Below are positions 1-10,895 of a DNA stretch of 32,500 nt, piece by piece. The translations under genes and the position numbers were made by a program. Numbering within the stretch: position 1 is the first letter of the stretch; each line of letters starts with the position of its first letter. Source of the DNA: Stramonita haemastoma (Eukaryota > Mollusca > Gastropoda > Neogastropoda > Muricidae). The notes below the pieces were generated by a model that did not search any database, had not been told where the DNA came from, and was given only the letters and a program-made list of their open reading frames with translations. Location: the NCBI GenBank assembly GCA_030674155.1, contig CM060318.1:86083365-86115864 (forward strand). Reading direction: 5' to 3'.

Positions 1-348
1 GCATGCTGCATTCTGCTGTTCTACACTTTTGTCAGGTGGACTCGAGGCACTGAAGACACAGTCACTTTCACACACAACACTTGCCTGCTTCTCTTTATGC
101 TTTCGAGCGCGTTCCAAATCCCTGCGGGTTTGGGAGTAGGATTTTTTCCTATAGTATTGTACTTGTGTGCTGCGATTCACTGTTGGATCCGCCATGTTGG
201 TTGACACTGCTGTGTCCACTGGTTTAAGTCGCAAGACAAAAACCACGCTGTCCCCTTCTCCTGCCACTTTCCAGCTGGAGACTGCATTGTCAGTCAGCAG
301 GGCGCCTAAGGTCCTCTCCACAGCCGCTGGAAGTCCAGTAACTGGCAT
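1..348 (-). CDS. Partial protein-coding frame running off the left edge, unknown protein
   Basis: On the minus strand an ATG at 348-346 opens 116 codons with no stop before the window edge. An in-frame TGA at 381-379 lies ten codons upstream and an A sits at -3, so this is the natural start. Residues 1-45 look globular, with SSWKVAGEGDS at 24-34 followed by a hydrophobic strand VVFVLRL at 35-41. Residues 65-88 are strongly basic (YYRKK at 65-69, SQTRRD at 72-77, then ERARKHKEK), and the rest is polar and acidic. Codon use is mixed and not repeat-like, unlike nearly everything else here. I do not recognise the family; the shape reminds me, without checking, of N-terminal regions of uncharacterised multicopy molluscan proteins, so it may be a host gene exon or a mobile-element ORF. 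The 5' side is a GA/GACA microsatellite. Confidence 0.55.
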   Translation of the reverse strand, partial: MPVTGLPAAVERTLGALLTDNAVSSWKVAGEGDSVVFVLRLKPVDTAVSTNMADPTVNRSTQVQYYRKKSYSQTRRDLERARKHKEKQASVVCESDCVFSASSPPDKSVEQQNAAC

Positions 349-430
349 TTTTGTATGAATTACGAGTTTTACTGTAGCTCACAGAAAATGTACGCCCTGT
401 CCGCTTCGCGTCTCGTGACCAACCCGAGAG

Positions 431-513
431 CGACAGAGACAGAGAGAGAGACAGAGAGAGAGAGAGATGGACAGAGAGACAGAGAGAGAGACAGAGACAG
501 AGACAGACAAACA
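431..513. repeat. GA/GACA microsatellite
   Basis: Interrupted mixture of GA and GACA steps, about 80 bp, immediately 5' of the partial minus-strand reading frame. It resembles the AG/ACAG blocks that precede the B modules further right, but no B module follows here. Confidence 0.9.
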
Positions 514-904
514 GACATACATATAGATGAGATTTATAATTCAGCTCATTGCCACATTTGAAAATTATTAAGCATAAAGGAAGTGATGTTAAAATCATTT
601 TAGGATGTAAAGAGAGGAGCTGATAATGCAATGTTTATTTGTTGAGGAGAAAAGCAGAGAAAACAAAATGAGAAGATTTCTTGATACAGTGTCAGCCTGC
701 AAATCATCAAGGCCAACCCTAGCAGAACAGAATAGTTTATATTTTATTACCTTTTTGTTGCGATTGAATACGAATGCAAATACTATATTGTCTCAACGAC
801 AAGAAAAAATTAGTTGTGTGTGTATGAGTGACCGAATGTGTGAATAAATAATTAAGGAAAAAATGTCTTGTGTATGTGTTCATTACAAAATATTAAAAAA
901 AACT
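514..904. other. AT-rich stretch without recognised feature
   Basis: Plain AT-rich sequence between a GA/GACA microsatellite and the SINE at 905. The short open frames are not supported by composition or similarity to anything I recognise. Confidence 0.6.
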
Positions 905-1216
905 AAAGGTAAAATAAGGTAAAGGTGTCCCATAACCTATGTGCTCGTAGGGGAGCGAGGTGTCAGACCTCAGCTTCTCTAGGGGCCAGCATGTTGAGGG
1001 CGGCGCCCATCTCCTCCCCCTCACTGCTTTACCTTTCCTGACCCTAAAGAGGGCAGGTACCCATTTACAGCTGGGTGAACTGGGGGACTGTATTAAAGCC
1101 AAGGCGCGCAAACGGTCACCCATCCAACTGGTATCCACGCTCGATGCTGCTTAACCTTGGCTGGGGGAAAGCAAGTGCTCTGACCCCCGAGCTATCCCGT
1201 CCCAAACTGACTGGCC
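905..1216 (-). mobile_element. Chimeric tRNA/5S-rRNA-derived SINE, near full length
   Basis: Read on the minus strand, the head (about 1203-1156) is tRNA-like: GATAGCTCGGGGGTCAGAGC, close to a tRNA D-arm and A box. It passes directly into a 5S rRNA-like segment (about 1156-1112): TTAAGCAGCATCGAGC resembles 5S box A and AGTTGGATGGGTGACC resembles 5S box C. The body continues to a 3' tail of TTACCTT-type repeats and a T-run near 895-925. Two partial relatives of the 3' end occur at 28600-28668 and 32421-32500. Known precedent: SINEs with 5S heads (SINE3 class) and with chimeric 5S/tRNA heads such as AmnSINE1. Here the order is tRNA then 5S. The 81-codon frame inside it is incidental. Confidence 0.75.
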
Positions 1217-1432
1217 AAAAATAAAACATGAAAGGATAACTCGCCAGAACACCATGACTCAAGCTGATCAATATAATGGGTATACAGAAGAGCATATTCA
1301 GGAAAATTGTGGACATATATTCACACAGAGGTGTTTTCTGTTATTTTAGAAAGTGAAATATTTTCAGAAAAAGTTATTTTAGGTTGACATGCTCCCCCCC
1401 AAATCATATGAATCCACTCCCCATGTGTCTGC

Positions 1433-1755
<323 letters not shown>

Positions 1756-1761
1756 GTGGCA

Positions 1762-3240
1762 CATAGATAGTTATTCTGTAGTTCTGAGGTATAAAAATAT
1801 ACTCTGCCTGACGCTAAGAGCGTTTCCAGAAGAGACAAGACACACATCACAGCCTATTGCTGCTGCTGTTATTTCTGACAGGGCAAAACCCTGGAGAAAT
1901 GTGCATTCCATGTTTACAGCACAACTGATAAGAGCGGAAAAAGCAGAGACCATTATCATGAAGGAAATATGGAGTCAAGGGCTAAGGGCCTGCCCAGGGC
2001 TACACTCCAATGTTGTTTTCATTTTACTGCTCTACTGTTACTGGCAGTACAGACAGCAATAATAACACAGATAAAATAAATATGATGATATGTACTATCT
2101 TTGCTTCACAGTGCCTTGCACTGACTGCTCTGTTTATCTATCTATTATTCATCTATTTATTCTTTTATATCAAGGATAATGAAATAAGCACTTATGTGCG
2201 TTTTTACATTCACTTATCTGGTACATGAACGGGTCAAAACAGCGGGAAGATTATGATGATGAAGTTATTCTGGTTTAGTCTTTAAGGAGCAAGGAGAAGA
2301 AGAACAAAGCGAAGTAGAAGTAAAGTGAAAGAAGAAATTACGAAAGAAAAAGGAAACAAACTGTTTGGGAAGAGAAGAGAGGGGAGAGAGAGAATAAAAG
2401 AAGAGGAATACATAAAATTAGGACCACATTTGACTTGGACAAAGAGAAAAAGGATCAAGAGGATGTGAGGTTTAAAGCTGGCATGAGTCACTTTCTATTT
2501 CTGTATCTTTCTTTTCCTATTCATAAATTGTAATATGAAGCTTAAAGAACAACCTATGCTAATTTTGAAAGTATATTCAAACATTTCTAAAATCAGAGAA
2601 AAAGAGGAGAAATGGAAAACACGTACAGAAAGACCAGAAACCTCCATCCAGGAGTATGTGCAAAGCTTTGTCTACCTAGCACAGTGTAGTTTATTTCCAG
2701 AGGAACCAGTTCTAATTTTACTTTTGGGAGGAATATAGGCTTTGGCTGAAAAGAAAGACTTGAACCTGTTTCCAACTACCTCATCATCATATACAGATAC
2801 TTCAGAATATGTAGCTGAATAACAACCAGCTTGTATCAACAGGTGCAAGACTATTTTGTAAAAGGTATCACTCTTGTTGACGTTTTCTTTGAAAGTTTAA
2901 GATGTGAAAGTTGCGTGCATAGGCATGAGAGAGTGAGTTGATCACACAGATCAGGGAAAAATTGTAAAGAGATGCCAGTGGGATATCATAGCTGATAATG
3001 TAATAAACTCTTACTGTTTATTGTTAACTAGATTATATATCTATGACATTTAGAGAAAAGCTGTTTAAAATAAACATTTTGATGCTTTTAAGGTAAAGAG
3101 GAGAATTAGTTAAAAAAACCACAACATTATGGAATCTATAAATGGAGTGCTGTGGAGATCTTGCCTAGAGGGGAGTTACAAGAGCCAGTCCCAGAAAGAT
3201 AAAGTGCTTTGTTGTTCTAACAGTAGAGAAATGTAGGGTG
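1762..3240 (+). repeat. Higher-order unit U1, C-D-E module
   Basis: First copy of a noncoding module recurring near 11.0, 18.0 and 23.3 kb. Part C (about 1810-2010) carries GGGCTAAGGGCCTGCCC near 1979, matching related sequence in the other copies. Part D (about 2280-2600) is purine-rich, then has a GCTGGCATGAGTCAC-like segment and CTTAAAGAACAACC near 2541. Part E carries AATTGTAAAGAGATGCC at 2959-2975, nearly repeated at 11947-11963 in U2. A J element sits between C and D at about 2128. No reading frame is preserved between copies, so it looks noncoding. Confidence 0.65.
2128..2228 (+). mobile_element. J element, copy 1
   Basis: Contains TTTATTCTTTTAT, AAGGATAATGAAATAAGCAC and a near-palindrome AAGCAC/GTGCGT followed by a T-run. 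The same string recurs at 16707, 16945 and, inverted, at 26947. This copy lacks the adjoining (AG)n tract. Confidence 0.6.
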
Positions 3241-3835
3241 GAACAAATCCAGCCTCTTTGTTTTGGTGTGCCTACTGATTTATTCCAGTATGAACAATAA
3301 ATAAAACGCGGTACAGATAGATTTTATGATTTTATGTTTACAGGTAATAGCTGGCAAACAATCGTGCTGTAACAATAGTTTTAATCCCAACATGCAAGAC
3401 ACCACTAGCCCACCACATTTCACTGGTAGCAAGAAAACAGTTTGTTCCGATAGTGATCAGCAGGATTGATCGCTTCACTACCACTGGCAGACATTGCTGA
3501 AATAAAATCGAAAGAAGTCTCTCTGATTTTTTCCAATTGCTCATTTCTAGGTCCATTGCATACTGATTTTTATTTTCGCTATTTACTGTAAAAATGATAT
3601 TTGCGAGCCATAGTTTCTTGCTGTTTAAAACTGCATAGACATTAAGATTTGTTAATGCCGGTCAATAAATCGTTTCCAAGTTTTGTCACAAGGAGGGAGG
3701 ATCCACAGACGGAGAGTTTATCCTCAGGGACATTGACGGCCACAGAGTTTGCAGTGTATCTCCAGTGTCGATATTCCCCACAAGGCCATCAGTGTCAGAT
3801 CTTAGTACAAAGAAATCAACTGGAAATAGCCCAGC
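3241..3835. other. No supported feature
   Basis: AT-rich sequence between the E part of U1 and a SINE. A 72-codon minus-strand frame (3556-3338) lacks any recognisable motif and is not repeated in the other units; I do not call it a gene. Confidence 0.5.
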
Positions 3836-4081
3836 GCTGAGGTAGGGGAAGGGTAGCGATGTTATTTTCCTCTTCTCTGCCTTCCCTGGCCAGGTGGGAA
3901 GCTTAGTGTCTGGTATGAACCAGGTTCGAATCCCGTTCAAGAGGATTTTTTCCTCTGGAGTTAACATCATTGCTGACTCCACTCCCGGTAAAAGTCCTTC
4001 GGATGAGACTATAAACCGAGGTCCCGTGAACGAACGCACGCTGAACATCTTACGCACACGTTAAAACCCGATCCGCTTTGT
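3836..4081 (+). mobile_element. tRNA-derived SINE with conserved core
   Basis: A perfect RNA polymerase III B box GGTTCGAATCC is at 3923-3933. Downstream, 3995-4028 holds CCTTCGGATGAGAC and CCGAGGTCCCGTG, a core I associate with widespread invertebrate SINEs (recollection). The stretch AGTTAACATCATTGCTGACTC near 3958 is matched by AGTTAACATAAGTGCCGACTC in the SINE at 25363, so both belong to one family. The A box is degenerate. It ends directly at a TCTG/CT tract that may be its 3' tail or its insertion site. Confidence 0.75.
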
Positions 4082-4430
4082 ATGTCTGTCTATCTCTCTC
4101 TTTCTCTGTCTGTCTGTCTTTCTCTATCCCTGTCTCTCTCTCTGTCTCTGTCTCTCTATTCCTCTCTTTCTCTGTCTCTCTCTGTCTCTTTGTGTTTGCC
4201 TGTCTGTCTGTCTGTCTGTGTCTGCCTGCCTGCTGCCTGTCCCTGTAGTCTCTGTCTCTGCTTGCCTCTGTCTGCTCTGTCTCTGTCTGTCTGTCTGTCT
4301 GTCTGTGCCTGTCTGTCTGTCTGTCTGTCTGTCTCTGTCTGTCTGTCTGTCTGTCTGTCTGTCGTCTGTCTGTCTGTCTGTCTGTCTCTGTCTGCTGCTT
4401 CTCTCTCTCTTCTCTCCTCTCTCTCTCCTC

Positions 4431-4485
<55 letters not shown>

Positions 4486-4560
4486 CTCCTCTCTCTCTCT
4501 CTCTCTCCATCTCCTCTCTCCCTCTCTCTCTCTCACTCTCTCCTATCTCTCTCCTCTCTC
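4082..4560. repeat. TCTG/CT compound microsatellite
   Basis: About 480 bp of TCTG and CT steps on the plus strand, with (TCTG)n prominent at 4200-4390 and (CT)n at 4400-4560. The same class of tract sits just 5' of the F module in U2 (13858) and U4 (27376). The long serine/leucine/cysteine frames on both strands are products of this repeat. Confidence 0.95.
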
Positions 4561-4574
4561 TTACTTAATTCGAA

Positions 4575-5170
4575 TAAATCAAGCATTAGTTTACATTTTT
4601 TTCACTATTTTGTTTTGTTTTCAAAATCACTTTACCATATTGATGCAAGTAAAGAGATTTTCACTTATTTACAAAACGAAACTGCTGTAATCTTAAGAAA
4701 AGCAAAAAACAACAAAACAAAACAAAACAAAAAGAAAACTCCGAAAAACAACAACCCTGTTTTATCAGAAGAAGATGAAGAGAACCAGGGAAAAGTTTGT
4801 ACAGAAACGAGAGATAAATAAAAGAGAAAAACAAAAAGCCAATAAACAAACCAGTCTTAAATCCACCAGGGCGACACCCAGTCTGTACATTTCTCTTTTT
4901 TCCTGACATGTAAATGTTGAGTCTCCATCTGCATGGTAATCCGTCCTCTTCCTCCTTCATCAATAGAAAAAAGAAAATAATAAAACTGTTACCTTGTTAC
5001 AGTAACAAAAGTGGGGAATAACAAGAAACAACAACAAAATCAACAGCATCGATGACGTTGACATAAAATACGTAGATTAAAAAAATGGACAAACTGAAAA
5101 GTTTCTTTTGATTCTCAAAATGTTCAATTTCGTGTGTTTTTCTATTCCATACCAAGCTGTTGGATTCTTC
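4575..5170 (+). repeat. Higher-order unit U1, F module
   Basis: Noncoding module with copies near 14.15, 19.15 and 27.7 kb. GGGCGACACCCAGTCT at 4869-4884 is identical at 27845-27860 in U4 and recognisable in U3 (19291). It is followed in every copy by an AAC-rich stretch. A GT tract and then a CT tract follow, as expected from the unit order. Confidence 0.6.
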
Positions 5171-5176
5171 AGGTAG

Positions 5177-5296
<120 letters not shown>

Positions 5297-5375
5297 GTAT
5301 ATACACATGCACGTACATGAATGCAGAGGGGAAAGCTCCGCAAAGTCTTTGTCTGGTAAACTCATTGCCTTAAAA

Positions 5376-5804
<429 letters not shown>

Positions 5805-6065
5805 AAGGTACAGACTGTCGACAAGCCCCTAGCCAAGCTGCTGCCCTGGCCCTGTGCTGTCTTCTCTACAGAAGGCACTGCCCATGCTGAACAAGCCTGT
5901 GTCCCCTGTCACAGGAAACACCCTGCCGCTCCTTTTCTTCACCTCTCTACACAAGTGTAATCACTTCATGTCCGCTGTGTGAAATATTCCATTTATTCAG
6001 TCACGAACCCTGGGATTACCGTGTTCAGGGGCTGTTTGTAAAATTTTGTTTTTCAGTAAAAGTTT
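5805..6065 (+). repeat. A module, alpha type, copy A1 (U1)
   Basis: Begins ACAGACTGTC...GACAAGCCCCTAGCC, then the core from GCTGCTGCCCTGG to CACCTCTCTACAC (about 5838-5955). The core differs from A2 at one position by eye. A 20-nt hairpin CCTGTG-N8-CACAGG is at 5896-5915. The 3' tail (GGGGCTGTTTG...TTTTCAGTAAAAG) follows the alpha pattern shared with A3a, A4 and A6. The 39-residue frame in the core ends at a fixed stop and is not kept in A3, so I treat it as noncoding. Confidence 0.85.
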
Positions 6066-6307
6066 TTTTTAAACAGTTGGAAAGACATGTCAAGCGAAAA
6101 AGGAAAAAAACAAGTTAAGAAAGGACAGGAACATCGAGAAACAGATTGGAAAATAGAATCAGGTGTAAGTAAAAGGAGAGAGATGGGTTACTACAAGATT
6201 AAAAAAAAAAAGAAGGGCAGGAGAAAAAAAACAAGAAAAATGCAAAAAGAGAGATGAGTGCGAAGAAAAGACGATGATGAAGAATTCCAAAGACGATGAT
6301 GATGATG

Positions 6308-6390
6308 AAGAAAAAGAAGAAGAAGAAGAAGAAGAAGAAGAAGAAGAAGAAGAAGAAGAAGAAGAAGAAGAAGAAGAAGAAGAAGAAGAA
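6308..6390. repeat. (GAA)n microsatellite after A1
   Basis: About 27 GAA steps on the plus strand, preceded by ATG-AAG steps and followed by a few GAC. It occupies the same place relative to A-alpha as the GAA tract of U3. Confidence 0.97.
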
Positions 6391-7100
6391 CGACGACATT
6401 GAGGATAATGAAGAAGGAGAGTAGATAAAAGTGAAAGATTACATATAAACAGTGAATGAATGGGAAAGTGAAAGAAGAAAGAGAAAATCATATAAGGAAA
6501 TGTGCAAAGATGGCGGGACTTTTTGTGAACTGAGTACACAAAACAAAAGATTTGTCAAAGAAGTCTAGTAACGACTTGTTCCACTATTCTATGTGGCTTC
6601 AGAGAGCTCTTGTATGATTGGTGCTTGCTTATTGAGCTGCAACTTTTATCATAAAGACACACTCCAACTTTTCCTTTTTGTATTTTGGATAATCACATAA
6701 TAATTTGTGCACCATACCAGTATTTTTTTTCATGTGAAAATCGCTGATCAGTGTTTATTCTAGTCTTTAAATGCCTTTGTTTTGGATAATGCATTTTTTC
6801 AGATTTATTGTTGACACTTTATTTTTATGTCCAAGAATCCATGTTATTTTGCAAAGATGAAAATATATGACAAATATTGGTTTACATATTTAAATCAATT
6901 CGTTTACTGCTTAGGACATGAAAATGAATCAACAGAGATTATATCATATCTGCTTATTATATGTATGCATAGATTTAAATAGGAAATCTGAAGTTCAATT
7001 GCTAAATGATAATGCCATGGTGCAGTAAAGAGACCAGTATTATGATTTTTAGTCTAAAGAGGTTGCCAATTTGCAAGATTTTCTAAAGTAGATCTTTCAT
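6391..7100. other. AT-rich stretch, nothing recognised
   Basis: About 700 bp of AT-rich sequence between the GAA tract and a CA tract in U1. I see no reading frame with protein-like composition and no clear counterpart in the other units. Confidence 0.55.
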
Positions 7101-7140
7101 CACACACACTCACAGACACTCACAGACATACACACAACAC

Positions 7141-7225
<85 letters not shown>

Positions 7226-7262
7226 CAAAAACACCCACCACCACACACATACAGGCACAAAC
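7101..7262. repeat. (CA)n microsatellite
   Basis: CA array with a few AA and CC slips, ahead of an ATC-rich linker. Confidence 0.95.
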
Positions 7263-7495
7263 ACATGTGATATATCAAAACTATCACCATTATCATTGTT
7301 ATTCTCGTTATCATCATCATCATGATCTTCTTCTTCACATTCTGCTTTGCATTCTTCTTCGTATTCTTCTTTGCATTCGTCTTTGCAGTCTGCTTTTTCT
7401 TACCATTTTTCTTTTTATTCTTCTTTTTAGGAGTATTGTTATAATTATTAGCGTAATCATTGTCATTGTCGTTGTTGTTATCATTCAGGAGGATA
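7263..7495. repeat. ATC/ATT-rich linker with inverted GAATGCAAA steps before A2
   Basis: ATC/ATT steps (7267-7326), then plus-strand TTCTTTGCATTC-type steps (7333-7392) that are the reverse complement of the GAATGCAAA steps found after the A modules, then more ATTATT/GTCATT sequence up to A2. A comparable ATCATT-rich linker precedes A5 (21098-21171) and A7 (29950-30095). Confidence 0.8.
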
Positions 7496-7499
7496 AAGT

Positions 7500-7775
7500 T
7501 TCTGATCAAGGGCTGCTGCCCTGGCCCTGTGCTGTCTTCTCTACAGAAGGCACTGCCCATGCTGAACAAGCCTGTGTCCCCTGTCACAGGAAACACCCTG
7601 CTGCTCCTTTTCTTCACCTCTCTACACAAGTGTAATCACTTCATGTCCGCTGTGTGAAATCTTCCATTTATTCAGGCATGAACACTGGGATTGGAATGTT
7701 TCCATAGCTGGTATTAAGACCTGGGTTTTGTTAAGCGCTTCTAAAAGGATTTTTTAAATTGAGAGTTTTACAGGA
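7500..7775 (+). repeat. A module, beta type, copy A2 (U1)
   Basis: The core (about 7511-7640) is almost identical to A1, A5 and A6. The hairpin CCTGTG-N8-CACAGG is at 7571-7590. The tail after the core (CATAGCTGG..., then GCGCTTCTAAA) resembles that of A5 rather than the alpha copies. It is 5'-shorter than A1, starting at the AAGGGCTGCTG step. Confidence 0.85.
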
Positions 7776-7789
7776 AATATAGTAAAATT

Positions 7790-8345
7790 GCATAAGAAGA
7801 ATGCGAAGAAGAATGCAAAGAAGAAGAACGCGAAGAAGAAGAAAGCAAAGAAAAATGCAAAGAAGAAGAATGCGAAGAAGAAGAGTGCAAAGAAGAAGAA
7901 GAAGAATGCAAAGAAGAAGAAGAAGAATGGAATGAAGAAGAAGAGGAAGAAGAATGCAAAGAAGAAGAATGCAAAAAAGAAAAAGGAGAAGAAGGAGAAG
8001 GAGAAGAAGGAAAAGAAGAAGAAGGAAGAAGAAGAAGAAGAAGAAGAAGAAGAAGAAGAAGAAGAAGAGAAGAAGAAGGAGAAGAAGAAGAATGCAAAGA
8101 AGAATGCAAAGAAGAATGCAAAGAAGAAGAAGAAGAAGAAGAAGAAGAAGAAGAAGAAGAAGAAGAAGAAGAAGAAGAAGAAGAAGAAGAAGAAAGAAGA
8201 AGAAGAAAAGAAGGAGAGAAGAAGAAGAAAAAAGAAAAGAAGAAGAAGAAGAAGAAGAAGAAGAAGAAGAAGAAGAAGAAGAAGAAAAGAAGAAGAAGAA
8301 GAAGAGAAGAAGAAGAGAAGAAAGCAGAAGAAGAAACAAAAAAAA
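7790..8345. repeat. GAA tract with GAATGCAAA steps after A2
   Basis: About 555 bp that is purine-rich on the plus strand. The first 150 bp and 8090-8122 contain GAAGAATGCAAAG-type steps; the rest is GAA with GGA variants. The lysine- or glutamate-rich frames on plus and serine- or phenylalanine-rich frames on minus are simple readings of this tract. Confidence 0.95.
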
Positions 8346-8439
8346 GAAAAGAAGTGCATAAATAATTTTTTTTAAAGGGCAAAATCTTGACTAAATAACT
8401 GAGTAAACTGTACTTATATCTTTTATTCCAGCACATAAA

Positions 8440-8728
8440 CTGTGCGCATGCGCACACGCACACACACACACACATATGATGCTTATCATAATCTCGAATA
8501 AAATAATAACTAACTAAATAAATAAACAAACACACACACACGCACACACACTCAAACCACACACATACACCACACACACACAACACACACACACACACAT
8601 GCGCCGCGCGCACACACACACACACACACACTCACACACACACACAGCACACACACACATCTCACAAACACCACGCACGCACGCACACACACACACTCAC
8701 AACACACTCACACACACACACACACACA

Positions 8729-8806
<78 letters not shown>

Positions 8807-8871
8807 TCACAATGTCTGATATCACATTTAGTGAAGGACGTTAAACTGAAGAACTACTACACACACACACA

Positions 8872-8966
<95 letters not shown>

Positions 8967-8985
8967 CACCCTCCCCTGACACACA
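8440..8985. repeat. (CA)n tracts, interrupted
   Basis: CA arrays at about 8456-8475, 8530-8803 and 8860-8966, with GCGC-bearing interruptions near 8600 and a nonrepetitive island at 8804-8860. Confidence 0.95.
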
Positions 8986-9059
8986 CTACCCTCCCCCCCA
9001 CGTACACACAAACAGACATGCCTACACAAAATCATACAATTAACAGAATACATTTCTGT

Positions 9060-9950
9060 CGTCTGCATATGCTCACACATAAGTCCCCAGGGAATAGATG
9101 TCAGTGGGAGGCCCTCTCATAAGAATTATGTCTTGAGATCGTTTCCAGTGCTAAACAAGCTGGAGTGTGAGGGGCTGGAGGGAAATACATTCAAAATGTT
9201 TGCAGCAATGAACCTGACGGCCCATTCACCTAACGCTTTTTTCGTTGTGTCTGGGGAGTTTTAATGGCCTTTTCTTGGAAAGAACGAAGTGTGCAAGAAA
9301 GTTTACGCGAACGCAGTGAAGTTGATAGATGTTATGGAGGTGAGAAGGTGACAGAATGCAAAAACTGTAACCGCCCTGGCCAAAATCATCTTTTTTTAAT
9401 CATGAAAAAATGCTAAATGCAAATATGGAGATTTCCTCTCGTAAATTTAAAGAATTTAGGTGGTGGAACATGTCTGTGAAACCAGTTTCTTGAACTTGTC
9501 ATGGGTAAATAGTTTAGAAGTGTGAAACATTTAGTTCTGGTGGCCATATTGGATCGTTTTCATGGCAACAGTGCATAAAACTGAGTAATCCATGGATGTT
9601 TAGATTTTATAGGTAGTACCCTTTCCGCATGTTGTGCAAATTCTTACATCAGCTAGAAAACACAGTTATCAGTTTTGGCCTTCGTTTTATCAGGGCCCCA
9701 GAAAGGTTTCTTTTAACATTTGTATTATAATTATGATCACATTTCAGGTATTATATGACCGTATTTCAGGTTGTTTTGAAACTGGTCTTGCAACATTGTT
9801 TTTTTTTCCTGGGAAATAATATTCATTATGTTAAACAAAATTTTGAGTTTATATTGCTCCATTCCTCCTCCTTAAAGGTGATAATTATGTATGATAAGAA
9901 TGCATTATTGCTTGAGCTTTTTGATGTGTAAAAGTGAGTTTGTTATCAGC
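9060..9950. other. Mostly nonrepetitive stretch containing the K module
   Basis: AT-rich sequence without a credible gene. Part of it (about 9248-9375) resembles 32113-32205 near the right edge. The remainder, including a 61-codon frame at 9634-9819, shows nothing I can assign. Confidence 0.5.
9248..9375 (+). repeat. K module, copy in U2
   Basis: GTCTGGGGAGTTTTAATGGC and a later GAATGCAAAAACTG are matched in order and spacing by GTCTGGTGCACTTTTAATGA and AATGCAAAAACTGC at 32113-32205. The similarity is moderate and judged by eye. Confidence 0.45.
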
Positions 9951-10154
9951 TCATACATACAATCAAACAGAAGAAAGAAAGAAAGACAGACAGACAAAAC
10001 AAAAAAAACACAAAAGACAGAAAGAAAAAAGGTAAAGAAGTTATGAGGAAGACAAGAAGAAAAAACAAATATTTGCCTGTGCTAATCATTGCCTGGCATA
10101 GAAACCGTATTAATACAAATAAAAAAATGAAACTGCAGCTTATAAAATAGAAGG

Positions 10155-10240
10155 CAAAGAGAGAGAGAGAGACAGAGATAGAGAGAGAAAGAGATGAGAG
10201 AGAAAGAGATGGAGAGAGAGAGAGAGATGAAAGAGAGATG

Positions 10241-10272
<32 letters not shown>

Positions 10273-10428
10273 TAGACATACAGAAGATAGGAAGAGTGAG
10301 AGAGTGAGAGAGAGACAGAGAAACAAAAGACATAAACAGAGAGACAGCGCGACAAAGAGACAGAGACAGAGATAGAAAGACAGAGACAGATATAGAGAGA
10401 CAGAGGGACAGAGAAACAGAGACAGACG
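10155..10428. repeat. AG/ACAG microsatellite before B2
   Basis: Interrupted GA, GACA and GATA steps, purine-rich on the plus strand. The same class of tract directly precedes the B modules at 17430 and 22402. Confidence 0.95.
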
Positions 10429-10680
10429 GAGAATAAATAAGTGCTCTATTACAGCAGCAAAATGAACAATAGCCGGCCACCTCCATGCCGCTGATTGTCT
10501 CAGTGTTTCTGTTGTGTGGTTCATGAAAAATGAAACACAAAGCCATCACGCTGTTTCCACGTTTCCAGCCCAGCACTGCTTCCCTTGATGTCACCTCTGA
10601 TTCCCTGTCTGCAATGATTTACCTTTAAAAAGAAGGGTTACCCTGCAAGCCATGAAGATCGAGGTAAATACTATTTTGCA
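10429..10680 (+). repeat. B module, copy B2 (U2)
   Basis: Begins AATAAATAAGTGCTC and AACAATAGCCGGCCACC, then GTGGTTCATGAAAAATG, CAAAGCCATCACGCTG, CAGCCCAGCACTGCTTCCC and GATGTCACCTCTGA. The same ordered strings occur at 17430 and 22402. The minus-strand frame is not kept open in B3. The stretch CAGCACTGCTTCCC...TCACCTCT also resembles the A core (CCCTGCTGCTCC...TCACCTCT), so A and B may be distantly related. Confidence 0.8.
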
Positions 10681-10794
10681 GCTAAACTAAAGTAAAGGTA
10701 TTCATGGTACTTATCAGTGTTTTTTTAATATAAAAAGAACGATAATAATGGAAAGAGTAATATAAGTAGTCGTAGTCGTAGTCGGTAGTAGTAG

Positions 10795-10809
10795 TGTGTA
10801 GTGGTAGTG

Positions 10810-10880
<71 letters not shown>

Positions 10881-10895
10881 TGTAGTTGTAGTAGT
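10795..10895. repeat. (AGT)n microsatellite after B2
   Basis: About 30 TAG/AGT steps on the plus strand, in the same position after B as the AGC/AGT tracts of U3 and U4. Confidence 0.97.

Noticed and set aside
167..358. 63-codon plus-strand frame at the left edge
   Set aside because: Antisense shadow of the longer minus-strand frame, which has better composition and is open to the edge.
3338..3556. 72-codon minus-strand frame as a small gene
   Set aside because: No recognisable motif and no counterpart in U2-U4; length is expected by chance.
4082..4690. 202-codon cysteine/serine/leucine-rich frame
   Set aside because: Reading of TCTG and CT repeats; no signal, domain or spaced cysteine pattern.
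7731..8631. Long open frames (about 130-290 codons) over the GAA tract
   Set aside because: All six frames are open because the tract is a trinucleotide repeat; products are K/E/R or S/F/L homopolymers without domains.
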